DNA of 64,000 bases from Bog-159 sp049520215 (GCA_049520215.1 JBEKPZ010000009.1:5718-69717); one strand, 5' to 3'; shown: positions 44,279 to 55,156, numbered from the stretch's first letter. Numbers and translations: made by a program. Notes: generated from the letters alone by a model not told the origin.

Positions 44279-47200
44279 AACCGGAACCTCATCACTATGT
44301 CCAGCGAACGCATGCCCGAAGCGGAGATGGGAAGGCCATAATTCGCGGCGCCTACCACCGTGCCGAAATTCGTATAACTAACCTGATTCAAAACATTATT
44401 GGCTTCCGCGCGGAACTCCAGCCGGCGGCGCGTATCGCCAAACTGGAATGACCTGCCGAATGCCGCGTTTACCGACACCAGGTTAGGACCTGGAATCGTG
44501 TTGCGGCCGGCGTTGCCAAACTCGCCCGTAGGCTTCGTAAACGCAAGCGTATTGAAGAACCCGCTGCCGGAAGACACCGGTTCGCCGGTGGCATCGGCGC
44601 GCTCGCTGCCCACGCCGCCGGTTTGCGCCTCCCCCGCGCCAGTTCCTTGATAGCGGGCAGTCAGCGGCGTCCCGGTCTCCGCCGTGATTCCGCCCGAGAG
44701 CGACCAGTTCCGCAGCAAGCGCCCGGCCCGGCCGCTCGACGCAAAACGCGAGTTCGGGTTGCCGAACGGCGAAGTGTAGACCCAGCTCATGGTGAAGACC
44801 TGACGCCGATCGAAGCTCGACAGGGCGCGCTCCGCCGCCAGATCTAGCCAGTTCTGGGCAACCGTGCCGCCGACTCCCCCAAAGCTGGACGCGTCGTCGA
44901 TGGACTTCGCGAAAGTATAGCGCGCATTCATCGAAATCCCGCCGCGGAAACGCCGCATCAGGTGTGTCTGCAGAGCGTTGTAAGTGGAATCGCCGATAGG
45001 AGCGTCGTAGGTAAATCCCGTCGCATTTCCAAGCTGGTTCCCGGCGCCCGACGTGGTGGTGGGAAGCGCTAGGGTGGGAAGCATCAGAATATCGAGGTGT
45101 GTTCCCTTGGTGCCCAGATAGCCCACCTCCATGAAGAAGCCGCTGCCCAGGTCATGTTGGATAGTTATGTTCCAGGTCTGTGCATAAGGAGTGCGGTAGT
45201 AGCGATCCACTGCGAACGTGTTGGTGATCGCCGACGGATTTTGGTTTGGCTGGGGCAAACTTGCCAGCGTCAGCGGGTCGGTGGCGCTGGTGTTCACGCT
45301 CTCCGATGTCGCGAAAGGTGGCTGCTGCGCCAGTTTCAGCCCGAATGGAATGTAGGCCTGGCCATTGTAATAAATCCCGTAGCCCGCGCGGACGATGGTC
45401 GAGCGCTTAATGAACGGCGCCTTCCAGGTCAGACCCACGCGCGGCGAGAAGTTCCGGTAGTCGGGATTAATCAGCCCGGCGGGAAACGAACCGGATGAAG
45501 GCGTAACCGGCGTGACACTAACGAAGCCGGGACCGATATCCAGGTTGGCCATTTCGCCGTATTTCTCCTGTAAGGGAGCGAAGATCTCATAGCGCAGGCC
45601 CAGGTTCAAAGTGAGATTCGCGCCCACCTTCCAATCGTCCAGCACGTAACCGTTCCAGGTGTTCTGCGTAAAGTACATCGCCGGGCCGTATTGGACGGAT
45701 GCGGATTGCGGTAGGCCGAGCAGAAAATCGGCGAAATCGGAGCCGGTCGCCGCACCAGTGAAATTGAAGGTGCCGCGTCCGTTCTGCTGGCTGTCGGTCG
45801 AGAAATCGTTACGGCCATACAGCATGCCTAGAGTGAGTGTATGCTTGCCGCGTGAAAGGATGACGCTCTCAGTCACGTTCTGGCTTTGGTTACGCGTGAG
45901 CACCGGGTTCCCGTCGCTGAGCGGGCCAAAATTTGTGAAATTCAAGTTAGGCGGACCATAGTCCAGCGGGTTTGACGACGTGCCCGCGATACCCGCCACC
46001 TCCGCCTCCGCGGCGGTGTCGTATGCAAAGAACGGAGTCGTCTCATTGCGGTTGCGGTTGAAGGCCACGCGGGAACTGAGAATTGTAGTGGGCGAGAAGT
46101 TATGGGTCCAGGTAAGGTCCGTCTGAATGCCGTAGCCGCTGACGGTATCGAAAAAAGCGAATGGCTGCGCGTTCTCGGCATCGCGGCGCTGGTAAGACAG
46201 ATGGTATGCCAAGCGGTCGTTCTTGCCCACGTTGCGATTCACGCGGCCGTTCAGATTGTCGGTATTATTCGGCGGCGACGCCAGATACTCGTAGTTATTC
46301 ACCAAGCCGGGCTGATTCGGGAGGGGGATGAAACTGAGTAGATTGTTGGCGATCGGATTCAGCATGCTTTGCGGAATCACGTTGGGGGTGGGAAAGGGCG
46401 CCTTCGTGGTGGGGTCGATGAGCGCCACCGAAGGCAGCAACTGGGAAAAGTCTCCCCCACGCTCCAGCGCGGTCGGCACCGTCTCCACCGCCGAATACGA
46501 CTGCCGGGAGCGCGTGCCAGTGTAGTTCAAGTAAAAGAAGGTGGAAGTATCCTTGACAATCTTGGGGATCACCAACGGTCCGCCAACCAGAAATCCGAAA
46601 CGGCTGCTGGCGTAGACGGGTTGCGGCACTTCTTCGCCGGTGATGGAAAATGGCCTGGCATTCACCGCGGAGTTGGCCAACGTCATGAATGCCATGCCGT
46701 GAATCTGGCTGGGAGCCCGGCGGTTGCCGAACTGGGCGCCCGGCTGGCCCTGGCCCTGTCTGCGGTTGCCACCCGGGCCGCCCTGGCCGCCGAACCCTCC
46801 TCCGCCGCGTCCACCGCCGCCCCCGGGCCCACCGCCGGGGCCGCCGAAGCCGCCGCCCGGTCCACCGCCACCCGGGCCGCCGCCCGGTCCACCCTGTCCG
46901 CCGAACTGTCCTTCGGGACCACCGGCACCTCCGGGTCCGCCCGGCCCGCCCATCATCATGAAGAAGTCGGGCTGCGCGTTTTGCGCCAGGCCCTGGCTCA
47001 GGCTGCCCGAGACTTGGAAGGCTTCGCTGCTGTTCTGGCCATCCACCGCTGGCGCGGCGGTTGCCGCGATCTCCGGCGTATTCATCTCGCTCTGCAATTG
47101 CGCTTCAAGCTGGGATCCGCCGGCCTGCGCGCCGCCCATGCGAGCCATGCGCTGCATCACCGGCGATTCCTGCAATTGCAGGGCAAAGTCGATCTGCGCG

Positions 47201-47481
47201 GCTTCCGCGCAATTCGATTTCTTGCTGGAAGGCTCGAAGCCGAACATGCGCACTTCGATGGAGCAATCGCCCGAAGGCGCGCCGGAGAACGCGTAATGAC
47301 CGCTCTGGTCCGTGGTGGTGACGAGCTTCCGATCACCGATGGTGGCAGTGACGGTCGCTCCGGGGATGGGCTGGTTCGCCGACTTGACGGAGCCGCTCTG
47401 GGCATACAGCCCTTCGCCGGCGGCGAAAAGTGCAAGGAGAAGAAGACGATGGTTCGCCAAAATTTCCAGGTGCCTCAACAA
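44275..47481 (-). CDS. TonB-dependent receptor, Oar-like, with glycine-rich insertion
   Basis: 1068 residues, TTG start at 47481. A signal peptide (about 12-28) precedes a CarboxypepD_reg-like domain (about 30-103: ATVTATIGDRKLVTTTDQSGHYAFSG). Residues 177-253 are an extreme Gly-rich low-complexity stretch of GGPGG/GGQGG type before the plug and barrel. The barrel ends MRFRF, with a terminal aromatic. It is followed immediately by the VWA gene. The Gly-rich region would sit between the regulatory domain and the plug, where it may act as a flexible spacer. Confidence 0.88.
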   Translation of the reverse strand: MLRHLEILANHRLLLLALFAAGEGLYAQSGSVKSANQPIPGATVTATIGDRKLVTTTDQSGHYAFSGAPSGDCSIEVRMFGFEPSSKKSNCAEAAQIDFALQLQESPVMQRMARMGGAQAGGSQLEAQLQSEMNTPEIAATAAPAVDGQNSSEAFQVSGSLSQGLAQNAQPDFFMMMGGPGGPGGAGGPEGQFGGQGGPGGGPGGGGPGGGFGGPGGGPGGGGGRGGGGFGGQGGPGGNRRQGQGQPGAQFGNRRAPSQIHGMAFMTLANSAVNARPFSITGEEVPQPVYASSRFGFLVGGPLVIPKIVKDTSTFFYLNYTGTRSRQSYSAVETVPTALERGGDFSQLLPSVALIDPTTKAPFPTPNVIPQSMLNPIANNLLSFIPLPNQPGLVNNYEYLASPPNNTDNLNGRVNRNVGKNDRLAYHLSYQRRDAENAQPFAFFDTVSGYGIQTDLTWTHNFSPTTILSSRVAFNRNRNETTPFFAYDTAAEAEVAGIAGTSSNPLDYGPPNLNFTNFGPLSDGNPVLTRNQSQNVTESVILSRGKHTLTLGMLYGRNDFSTDSQQNGRGTFNFTGAATGSDFADFLLGLPQSASVQYGPAMYFTQNTWNGYVLDDWKVGANLTLNLGLRYEIFAPLQEKYGEMANLDIGPGFVSVTPVTPSSGSFPAGLINPDYRNFSPRVGLTWKAPFIKRSTIVRAGYGIYYNGQAYIPFGLKLAQQPPFATSESVNTSATDPLTLASLPQPNQNPSAITNTFAVDRYYRTPYAQTWNITIQHDLGSGFFMEVGYLGTKGTHLDILMLPTLALPTTTSGAGNQLGNATGFTYDAPIGDSTYNALQTHLMRRFRGGISMNARYTFAKSIDDASSFGGVGGTVAQNWLDLAAERALSSFDRRQVFTMSWVYTSPFGNPNSRFASSGRAGRLLRNWSLSGGITAETGTPLTARYQGTGAGEAQTGGVGSERADATGEPVSSGSGFFNTLAFTKPTGEFGNAGRNTIPGPNLVSVNAAFGRSFQFGDTRRRLEFRAEANNVLNQVSYTNFGTVVGAANYGLPISASGMRSLDIVMRFRF

Positions 47482-47577
47482 GCAAGGACGACCGGAATCC
47501 GCCAGCCGTTACCTGTTAAGACATTGTAAATCCACACCATCGCGTAACATTCACCACTTCGGGAGCGCCCTTTCTGC

Positions 47578-47949
47578 ATGCGAAAACTAATGACCACAGG
47601 CTTTCTGCTCGGCTTGCTCACGTTGACGGCCCTGGCCGCGGATATCAGCGGCAAATGGACCGCGCAAGTGCCCGGCCGTGGCGGACAAACACGGGAGCAG
47701 ACATTTAACCTCAAGGCCGACGGCAATACGCTGACCGGCACGGTGAGCGGGCGCGGCGGAGACATGCCGATTGCCGACGGTAAGATCGACGGCGATACGA
47801 TCTCTTTCACGCAAACCATGGAGTTCAACGGGAACACCATGAAGCTTGTCTACAAGGGAACGGTTTCCGGCGACGAAATCAAGTTCAGCAGGACACGCGA
47901 CGGAGGCGAAGGGCAAGCCCAGGAATTCACCGCAAAGCGGGCCCAGTAG
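47578..47949 (+). CDS. Small secreted beta-rich protein, unknown
   Basis: 123 residues: a signal peptide (1-21, TLTALAA) and a short beta-barrel-like domain with repeated strand pairs (ISGKWTAQVPG, TFNLKADGNTLTGTVSGRGG, ISFTQTMEFNGNTMKLVYKGTVSGDEIKFSRT). This pattern is common in small lipocalin-like acidobacterial exported proteins. The 3' end overlaps the convergent gene by 23 bases. No functional assignment. Confidence 0.7.
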   Translation: MRKLMTTGFLLGLLTLTALAADISGKWTAQVPGRGGQTREQTFNLKADGNTLTGTVSGRGGDMPIADGKIDGDTISFTQTMEFNGNTMKLVYKGTVSGDEIKFSRTRDGGEGQAQEFTAKRAQ

Positions 47950-48478
47950 CGTCGTCGTTGAGGAACACCACCTCGGCTTCGCCGTGACAAACCAGGCGCG
48001 CGGGAGAGGACTCTCCATACCCGAAGCCGTTCTTCCGCGTACCGCTGGGCGTAACTGTGATGAGATCCTTGCGGGTCTCGATGCGGCCGTATACTAAGGC
48101 CCAGTTGTCGTAATCCTCGCTGCCGAAGGGGAGCTTGGTCAGAGACGTCCCGAGTTTCACGGCGCGCAGCTTCTGAGCCAGCAGCGCCGCGTCGACGGCC
48201 AGAACCGCGGGCGGCTTGGCGGCGGTCTCCGGATCGTGCACCACCCAGAAGGCGTTAGGCCACTCCTGATCGCCGGTGATGAACTTGTGGGCGCACTTCT
48301 GTTCGCCCAGCCAGCGCCCCGTCTGGCGGAACGAGAAGCGTCCGACCACGGCCACCACCTTCCCGTCATAGGCGGAGAGATCCTGCAGCACCTCGCACAC
48401 AGTCACCGGCTGCAGCGCAGGCTCAGCGGCCTCGATGAGCGGACACACCAGCAGTAGAAGAAGTGTTGCGAGTCGCAC
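47927..48478 (-). CDS. Secreted protein of unknown function
   Basis: 183 residues with a signal peptide (about 1-17, LLLLLVCPLIEAA). Two cysteines (C28, C62) could form a disulfide. Segments YDGKVVAVVGRFSFRQTGRWLGEQKCAHKF and DNWALVYGRIETRKDLITVTPS suggest an OB-like or small beta fold. No family recognised. Confidence 0.6.
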   Translation of the reverse strand: MRLATLLLLLVCPLIEAAEPALQPVTVCEVLQDLSAYDGKVVAVVGRFSFRQTGRWLGEQKCAHKFITGDQEWPNAFWVVHDPETAAKPPAVLAVDAALLAQKLRAVKLGTSLTKLPFGSEDYDNWALVYGRIETRKDLITVTPSGTRKNGFGYGESSPARLVCHGEAEVVFLNDDATGPALR

Positions 48479-48546
48479 AGTTCCTGAAGCGTTAATTCAT
48501 TATAGGCGCGCTGAGGGGCAAATGCGTTACAAAGTGCGGATGGAAC

Positions 48547-48629
48547 GTGGGGCCGGCAATTCTGCCCGCAGCCGGCTTTTCAGCCGGCTCGGCCGCCTAA
48601 AAAGGCGGCTGCGGCCAAGATTGGCCGCC
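48547..48629 (+). repeat. Modular hairpin repeat, copy 11 (three hairpins)
   Basis: It begins GTGGGGCCGG. Hairpins: GCCGGCTTTTCAGCCGGC, GCCGCCTAAAAAGGCGGC and GGCCAAGATTGGCC. Loops are T- or A-rich rather than TCTCA. Confidence 0.75.
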
Positions 48630-48657
48630 CTCCAGAGAACGGAGTCAGAATGAGAGC

Positions 48658-51291
48658 TTACACGCGATGCAGCTTGTTCACCGCGTCCACTTGCGTGGCG
48701 CGCCAGACGGGGATGGCCGCCGCGATCATGGCTACGGCGATGACCGCGAGGGCTGCGGCTGCCAGCGTCGTTAGGCTGTTTGAGACGCCGAAAACGACAC
48801 TCCCCAGCCCGCGCGACACGGCCCAGCCGGCCAGCATGCCGATTCCCGCGCCGATCAGGGACAGGCGCAGAGCCTGCCAGCCCGCCCAGCGCATAATGGA
48901 AGGCCGCGGCGCTCCCAGCGCCATGCGGATGGCGATCTCGCCTTCCCTTACACGCACCCAATAGTTCAGCAGACCGTAGATGCCGACGGCGGCGAGAGCC
49001 ATCGCCAGCCCCGCGAACAGCGCCAGCAGCAGAGTGCTGAAGCGCCGCTCGGCCAGTGACGCCGCCACGGTCTCGGTGAACGGCCGCAAGCTTTCGACTG
49101 GCAGGTTGCGATCCATGGCGGCCACGCGCCGGCGCACAGCGGGCGCCAGCGACGAGGCAACTCCGCCGGTGCGGATCATCACCACCATGGCCCGATCCGG
49201 CGACTGCGAGAAGGGCAGGTAGACCTCCGGGTAGGGCTCGGTGCCCAGACCCATCTGGCTCACATTGCCGGCCACGCCTACGATCTCATAGATCGGCCCG
49301 TCGCGATATGGGCCTCCCCACTTGATGCGATGCCCTAGAGCCGATTCCCTCGGCCACCACTTGCGCGCAAACGTTTCGTTGACGATGGCAACGAGCGGCG
49401 TGCCGGGACGGACTGTGTCCGCCAACACGCGGCCTTCCCTGAGCGGAATGCGCATTGCGCCGAAGTAGCCGCGGTCCGCGGTGTTGAACAGCGCGATGGG
49501 CACTTCGGACGGTTGCGGCGCCGGCCGGTCCAGGATCGAGTAGAACCAGTCGCCGCAATCGCCCACCGATGGTGGGCAGCGCACAGCGCCCACCGACATA
49601 ACCCCGGGTAGACCCTGCAAGTCCCGTTCCAGTTGGCTGTAAAAGCCGCCGATCGCCTGCGGGCTCTTGTACGAAGCGGACGGCAGCACCAGTTCCAGCG
49701 CCAGCACATGCTCGGGGACAAAGCCGGGATCGGCGGTTTGGGCCGCGATCAGGTTGCGCAGCAGCAATCCGGCGGCGAAGGCAAGCACCAGCGTGATAGC
49801 GATCTGCGCCACCACCAGCGCGCTGCGCGATCGCTGTCCGCGCCGGCCGGCCGACGAGCGGGCACTGTCTTTCAGGGCGGAGACCAGGTCCGTCCTCCCG
49901 GCGGTGAGCACCGGCGCGATACCGGTGAACAGTCCGGTCAGTATGGTGATAGCGGCCGCAAACAGGAGCACGCGCCAATCGAGTGTGGTTTCCGCCAGGC
50001 GGGGAATATCGCGCGGCCCGGCGGCAATGAGCGCGCCCGATCCCCATTGCGCCAGCAGTATACCGGCCATGCCGCCCAGGGCCGCCAGCAGCAGATTCTC
50101 CGTGAGCAGTTGCCGGACCAGGCGCTTCCGGCCGGCGCCGATGGCCGCGCGGATGGCGATCTCGCGCGCGCGGGCGGTGGAGCGCGCCAGCACCAGGCTG
50201 GCGACGTTGGCGCACGCAAGGATCAGCACCAGGCCCGCGGCTGCCAGCAGGATCAGCAGCGTGGGACGGATGTCGCCAGTCATGGATTCGGTCAGGAAAA
50301 CGCCCGAAGCGCGGTGCTGGGCCTCTGGTCCGGGGTCCGACTGCGCCAGGCGCCGCATGATGAGATCCAGGTCCGCTACGGCGGAAGCCAGCGGCACTCC
50401 CGGTTTCAAACGAGCTACCAGCCGCATGGACCCATGCCGGCCGCGATCGACGATTTCGCCTTCGTACTGGTGCAGCGGCAAGTAGAAATCGATGGATTGT
50501 GGGAAGAAGTGCAATCCGGGCGGCAGCACGCCGATAACTTCGTAAGGCTTGCCGTCGAGAGCCAGCGTCGCGCCCACCACGCCGGGGTCGGCTCCCAGTT
50601 TGCCGATCCAGAAGCGATAGTCGAGCACGGCCGTGGGGACTGCGCCCGGCTGGTCGTCGGAGGCGTTGAATAAGTGGCCCAGCATCGGGTGTGCGCCGAG
50701 AAGGCCGAAAAAGCCGTGGGTGACCAGGCCCGCGCGCGTGAACAATGGCTCACCGCGTCCGGTCAGGGTGAGATGCGCCGTCTGGAAGCCGGCCATGTCT
50801 TCAAAGCTGTGATTCTCGTTGCGCCAATGCTGGTAGTTCACCCAGGTGACGCTGATGCCTTCGGCCTTGGGGTCCGATTCGCCAAGCCAGACCAGGCGTT
50901 CGGCGGCAGGGTAGGGCAGCGGTCGCAGCAGGACCGCATTGACCACGCTGAAGATGGCGGTGTTCGCGCCGATGCCCAGCGCCAGAGTCACAACCACGAC
51001 CAACGAAAAACCGGGGGACCGCCGGATGCCCCGCAACCCGTAGCGCAGGTCTTGCGCGATGCTTTCCAGCGAGGGAAAGCTCCAGGCATCGACGGCGCCT
51101 TCCTGGATCTGCGTGAGATTGCCAACGTGGCGGCGCGCCGCCGCGCGGGCCTCATCGGGGGGCATGCCGCGCGCGATGTTCTCCTGGATTTCGAATTCCA
51201 GATGGGCATGGATCTCGGCGTCCAGGTCGCCCGCCAGGCCGCGGCGGCCAGCGAGGGTCCGGCAGAGTTTGGACCAGTATTCCCGCAACAT
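48658..51291 (-). CDS. ADOP-type ABC permease (MacB/FtsX-like)
   Basis: 877 residues from ATG 51291. An N-terminal permease-prefix domain (about 10-75: GLAGDLDAEIHAHLEFEIQENIARGMPPDEARAAARRHVGN) is followed by the first TM and a MacB-type periplasmic domain (TLALGIGANTAIFSVVNAVLLRPLPYP). FtsX-type TM blocks are duplicated. The acidobacterial duplicated orphan permeases usually lack a cognate ATPase gene, and none is nearby. The substrate is unknown. It starts two bases after the PadR stop, so PadR probably controls it. A longer in-frame ORF to 51432 re-reads padR. Confidence 0.9.
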   Translation of the reverse strand: MLREYWSKLCRTLAGRRGLAGDLDAEIHAHLEFEIQENIARGMPPDEARAAARRHVGNLTQIQEGAVDAWSFPSLESIAQDLRYGLRGIRRSPGFSLVVVVTLALGIGANTAIFSVVNAVLLRPLPYPAAERLVWLGESDPKAEGISVTWVNYQHWRNENHSFEDMAGFQTAHLTLTGRGEPLFTRAGLVTHGFFGLLGAHPMLGHLFNASDDQPGAVPTAVLDYRFWIGKLGADPGVVGATLALDGKPYEVIGVLPPGLHFFPQSIDFYLPLHQYEGEIVDRGRHGSMRLVARLKPGVPLASAVADLDLIMRRLAQSDPGPEAQHRASGVFLTESMTGDIRPTLLILLAAAGLVLILACANVASLVLARSTARAREIAIRAAIGAGRKRLVRQLLTENLLLAALGGMAGILLAQWGSGALIAAGPRDIPRLAETTLDWRVLLFAAAITILTGLFTGIAPVLTAGRTDLVSALKDSARSSAGRRGQRSRSALVVAQIAITLVLAFAAGLLLRNLIAAQTADPGFVPEHVLALELVLPSASYKSPQAIGGFYSQLERDLQGLPGVMSVGAVRCPPSVGDCGDWFYSILDRPAPQPSEVPIALFNTADRGYFGAMRIPLREGRVLADTVRPGTPLVAIVNETFARKWWPRESALGHRIKWGGPYRDGPIYEIVGVAGNVSQMGLGTEPYPEVYLPFSQSPDRAMVVMIRTGGVASSLAPAVRRRVAAMDRNLPVESLRPFTETVAASLAERRFSTLLLALFAGLAMALAAVGIYGLLNYWVRVREGEIAIRMALGAPRPSIMRWAGWQALRLSLIGAGIGMLAGWAVSRGLGSVVFGVSNSLTTLAAAALAVIAVAMIAAAIPVWRATQVDAVNKLHRV

Positions 51292-51293
51292 GT

Positions 51294-51644
51294 TCAGCCC
51301 TCGGGAGCCAGGATGCGCCCCATGGCTTCGACGAAGCGCTGCCAGCGGGACGTCGCGGCGACCAGTTGTTTGCGGCCGGCAGGGGTGAGCCGGTAGTATT
51401 TGGCGCGGCGGCCATGGGGCGAGGTTTTCCATTGCGCCGCGATCCAGGTCCGCTGCAATAGGCGCTGCAGGGCGGGATAGAGCGAGCCGTTATCCACCAC
51501 AAACTCGTCGCCGGATTGCTGTTCGAGGAACTGGGTGATGCCGTAGGCGTGGTTGGGGCCAAGCTGCAGGCTGCGCAGGATCAGGACTTCCAGGGTCCCC
51601 TGCAGAAATTCGAGCCGCTCCCGTGGATCGTCTACCGTAGACAT
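51294..51644 (-). CDS. PadR family transcriptional regulator
   Basis: 116 residues. The PadR winged helix is clear: LQGTLEVLILRSLQLGPNHAYGITQFLEQQSGDEFVVDNGSLYPALQRLLQRTWIAAQW and RRAKYYRLTPAGRKQL. PadR proteins repress transporter or phenolic-acid genes and release on ligand binding. It is next to and coupled with the ADOP permease. TATATA sits six bases before the ATG and the sequence ATATAGGTAG is shared with the M14 promoter. A longer ORF to 52124 is read-through in a non-coding frame. Confidence 0.92.
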   Translation of the reverse strand: MSTVDDPRERLEFLQGTLEVLILRSLQLGPNHAYGITQFLEQQSGDEFVVDNGSLYPALQRLLQRTWIAAQWKTSPHGRRAKYYRLTPAGRKQLVAATSRWQRFVEAMGRILAPEG

Positions 51645-51685
51645 ACTACCTATATACGCGGGAGACGGACCGTTGTCAAGGAGAG

Positions 51686-51730
51686 GTGGGGCAGACGGGG
51701 TGGGGCAGACGGTCATCTGCCTGCCCCACC
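51686..51730 (+). repeat. Modular hairpin repeat, copy 12
   Basis: GTGGGGCAGAC is present twice in direct repeat, then a hairpin GGTGGGGCAG / CTGCCCCACC. It lies between the PadR promoter and the 3' end of the TIGR03437 gene, where it could also stop transcription. Confidence 0.65.
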
Positions 51731-51745
51731 AAGACCGCTGTGATT

Positions 51746-53437
51746 CTACTGGTAGGCCACAAAAAGAATGTCTTCGACGCCCGCCTCCACCAGCCCTACG
51801 TCCAGTTTTGGTGCGGTGAAACTCACTGGGGCCGCAAAATTGGACAACAACAGGATGGATGTGGAAATAGTGACTCCATCCTCCATGATCGTGGTGCTCG
51901 GAGGCAGCGATAACAACACGGCGGGAGGCACCGTGAAGGTACCCGCCTCGGTTGCCGCCCGGCAACTGAAGAAGCCCGCCAGATAGTTGGTGGCGCTGCC
52001 GTTGACGGCCTCCAACGAGATTCCCGTGATATCGACGTGCGTGCCGGCTGCCCCGCCGGTCCAACTCACGGTGAGCCCATTGGACCTCGTCACCGTCGAA
52101 ATACTGGTGGTGGCGCTCGACCACGTCACCGGGGCCGCGACCTGGATTTGGGGCGTGGTGAAAGCGCCGATGTCCGGGCCGCCGCTGCTGCCGTTATTGA
52201 AGGTGAAAGTGCCGCCGGAAGACGGAATGAACGCTGCGGTACCGGCCGGAGTCGTATAGGTGTCGATGCCGCTTAGCGTCTCGAGAGGCATGGCAAGCGT
52301 GCCGTCCGGACCGACGATATTGACGTCCGGGCCGGCGTTCAGAGAGGTAAACTGGAAGGCCAAAGGCAAGCTTGTCGAACTGGTGCTGGTGGTGTTGAAG
52401 AAATCCACGAAGCAACTGCCGATCGAGCTATACCCTCCTAAGACCGCGGCGAAGGCTCCTGCGCCGATTTGGGCGGATGTGATTTTCTCAAAGCTGGCGA
52501 CGCCGACGTCGGTCGTGCCTCCGCCGGCAGTCACGCCCTCGACCGTTATGCCCGGCGTGGTCACCTGGTTCACCGAAATGAGGCCCATGTTGAGACTGCC
52601 CGTTTGGGTGAGTTGATCCAGAACGGATGCCGTAAGCGGACTATCGGCGTCGGTGCAGGTGCGCCCGCTGGCCGCCACCGGGAGTGTCGCGAAGTTGCTC
52701 ACGATATTGCCGGTCTGTACCACCACCGAGACATAGCAGCCGGTAAGCCCCGAGGGAACCTTTACGTTAATCTGGTCCAGCCCGGTAAACCCTGACCGTC
52801 CCGCATATAGCGGCGTGACCGCAATGCCGCCGATATAGACCGTAACCGTTCCGCTCACCGCGACCCCGGTGGCATCGTTGGCGACCGGGCCCAGCCCGCT
52901 TCCCCATAGCAGCAGAATGTCGCCCGGGTTGGCAGCCGCCGAAAAGCCGAATAAGGTGTACTGATTGTTGGGGTCGATATTGGCGTCGTAGCCTTGCGCC
53001 GGCCCGGAGCCGTTGTTCGACGTCAACAGGCCAAAGGCGCTGGCCACCACCTGGATTGGAAAAGCCGTGCTGGTGCCCGCGCTGGTGGTCACCGTGATGG
53101 TGCCCGTGCCCACCGGCGTCGCCGATGGAAGCACCGCGGCAATCTGAGTGGGGTAGAGGTAATAGAACAACGGGTTGGTGGTCGTGCCGTTCACCGTCAC
53201 GGCGATGGTCACCCCATTCAGCTTGGTCTGCAAGGGTGGGGCTTGCAGCCCTATTTGCGTTGCCGAAAAATTTGTACCATAAATGACAAAGATCGAACCT
53301 TGCGCGATGCCGTAATTCGGCAGCCCTGGCAAGGTGTAACTGTAGTTGTTCAGCAGACCGCCGACGGTGGGCGTCTGCCCCAGGGCATTACCTGCGAAAA
53401 TGCCCGCTAGCGCGAGCGTGAAAGCGGCGAATTTCAT
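51746..53437 (-). CDS. Secreted TIGR03437 family protein
   Basis: 563 residues with a signal peptide (1-20, IFAGNALG). The TIGR03437/IPT-like region fills about 25-265: NYSYTLPGLPNYGIAQGSIFVIYGTNFSA, YPTQIAAVLPSATPVGTGTITVT, LLWGSGLGPVANDATG and GLDQINVKVPSGLTGC. A second, Thr/Ser/Gly-rich beta domain follows to the C-terminus. Such proteins are a hallmark of Solibacter-like bacteria and are presumed surface or secreted; no catalytic motif is visible. Confidence 0.78.
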   Translation of the reverse strand: MKFAAFTLALAGIFAGNALGQTPTVGGLLNNYSYTLPGLPNYGIAQGSIFVIYGTNFSATQIGLQAPPLQTKLNGVTIAVTVNGTTTNPLFYYLYPTQIAAVLPSATPVGTGTITVTTSAGTSTAFPIQVVASAFGLLTSNNGSGPAQGYDANIDPNNQYTLFGFSAAANPGDILLLWGSGLGPVANDATGVAVSGTVTVYIGGIAVTPLYAGRSGFTGLDQINVKVPSGLTGCYVSVVVQTGNIVSNFATLPVAASGRTCTDADSPLTASVLDQLTQTGSLNMGLISVNQVTTPGITVEGVTAGGGTTDVGVASFEKITSAQIGAGAFAAVLGGYSSIGSCFVDFFNTTSTSSTSLPLAFQFTSLNAGPDVNIVGPDGTLAMPLETLSGIDTYTTPAGTAAFIPSSGGTFTFNNGSSGGPDIGAFTTPQIQVAAPVTWSSATTSISTVTRSNGLTVSWTGGAAGTHVDITGISLEAVNGSATNYLAGFFSCRAATEAGTFTVPPAVLLSLPPSTTIMEDGVTISTSILLLSNFAAPVSFTAPKLDVGLVEAGVEDILFVAYQ

Positions 53438-53758
53438 AATCCCTCCACGACATAGTGTATTTAAACCGCGGATCGTTTCTCAAACGGTGTGTCATTCGGT
53501 ACCCCGTTTTTGACCCCGCGCGGTTATTCTACCCCGGCTTCGCTGGTGGATCAAGCAAAACCGGTACTGAGACCTGAAACACCTTGGCATTTGCCGGTAT
53601 TTTCAACACATTCGTGGGCTGCTGGAGATTTGCTGTGGGGCAGGCCATCGTTCTTCGTGGCCTGCCGAGTTCGAGCACGGTGCGCAGACGACAACAACGA
53701 TCGTCTGCGCCACGCCGGGCACCGGAACTGTACTATTCGCAGACACTACACTAGGGTG
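53438..53758. other. Intergenic stretch without a gene, containing a repeat
   Basis: Apart from the hairpin-repeat relic at 53636-53690 I see no coding or RNA signal here. TTTGACCCC and other AT patches are not convincing promoters. Confidence 0.5.
53636..53690 (+). repeat. Modular hairpin repeat, copy 13 (truncated, with long tail)
   Basis: GTGGGGCAGG is followed directly by GCCATCGTTCTTCGTGGC and CTGCCGAGTTCGAGCACGG, the same tail as at 20449-20492. The two hairpins of the full element are missing, as if deleted between GCAGG and GCC. Confidence 0.7.

Positions 53759-55155
<1,397 letters not shown>

Positions 55156-55156
<1 letters not shown>

Noticed and set aside
50674..51396. Forward ORF opposite the ADOP permease N-terminus
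   Set aside because: Antisense to a clear permease-prefix and MacB domain.
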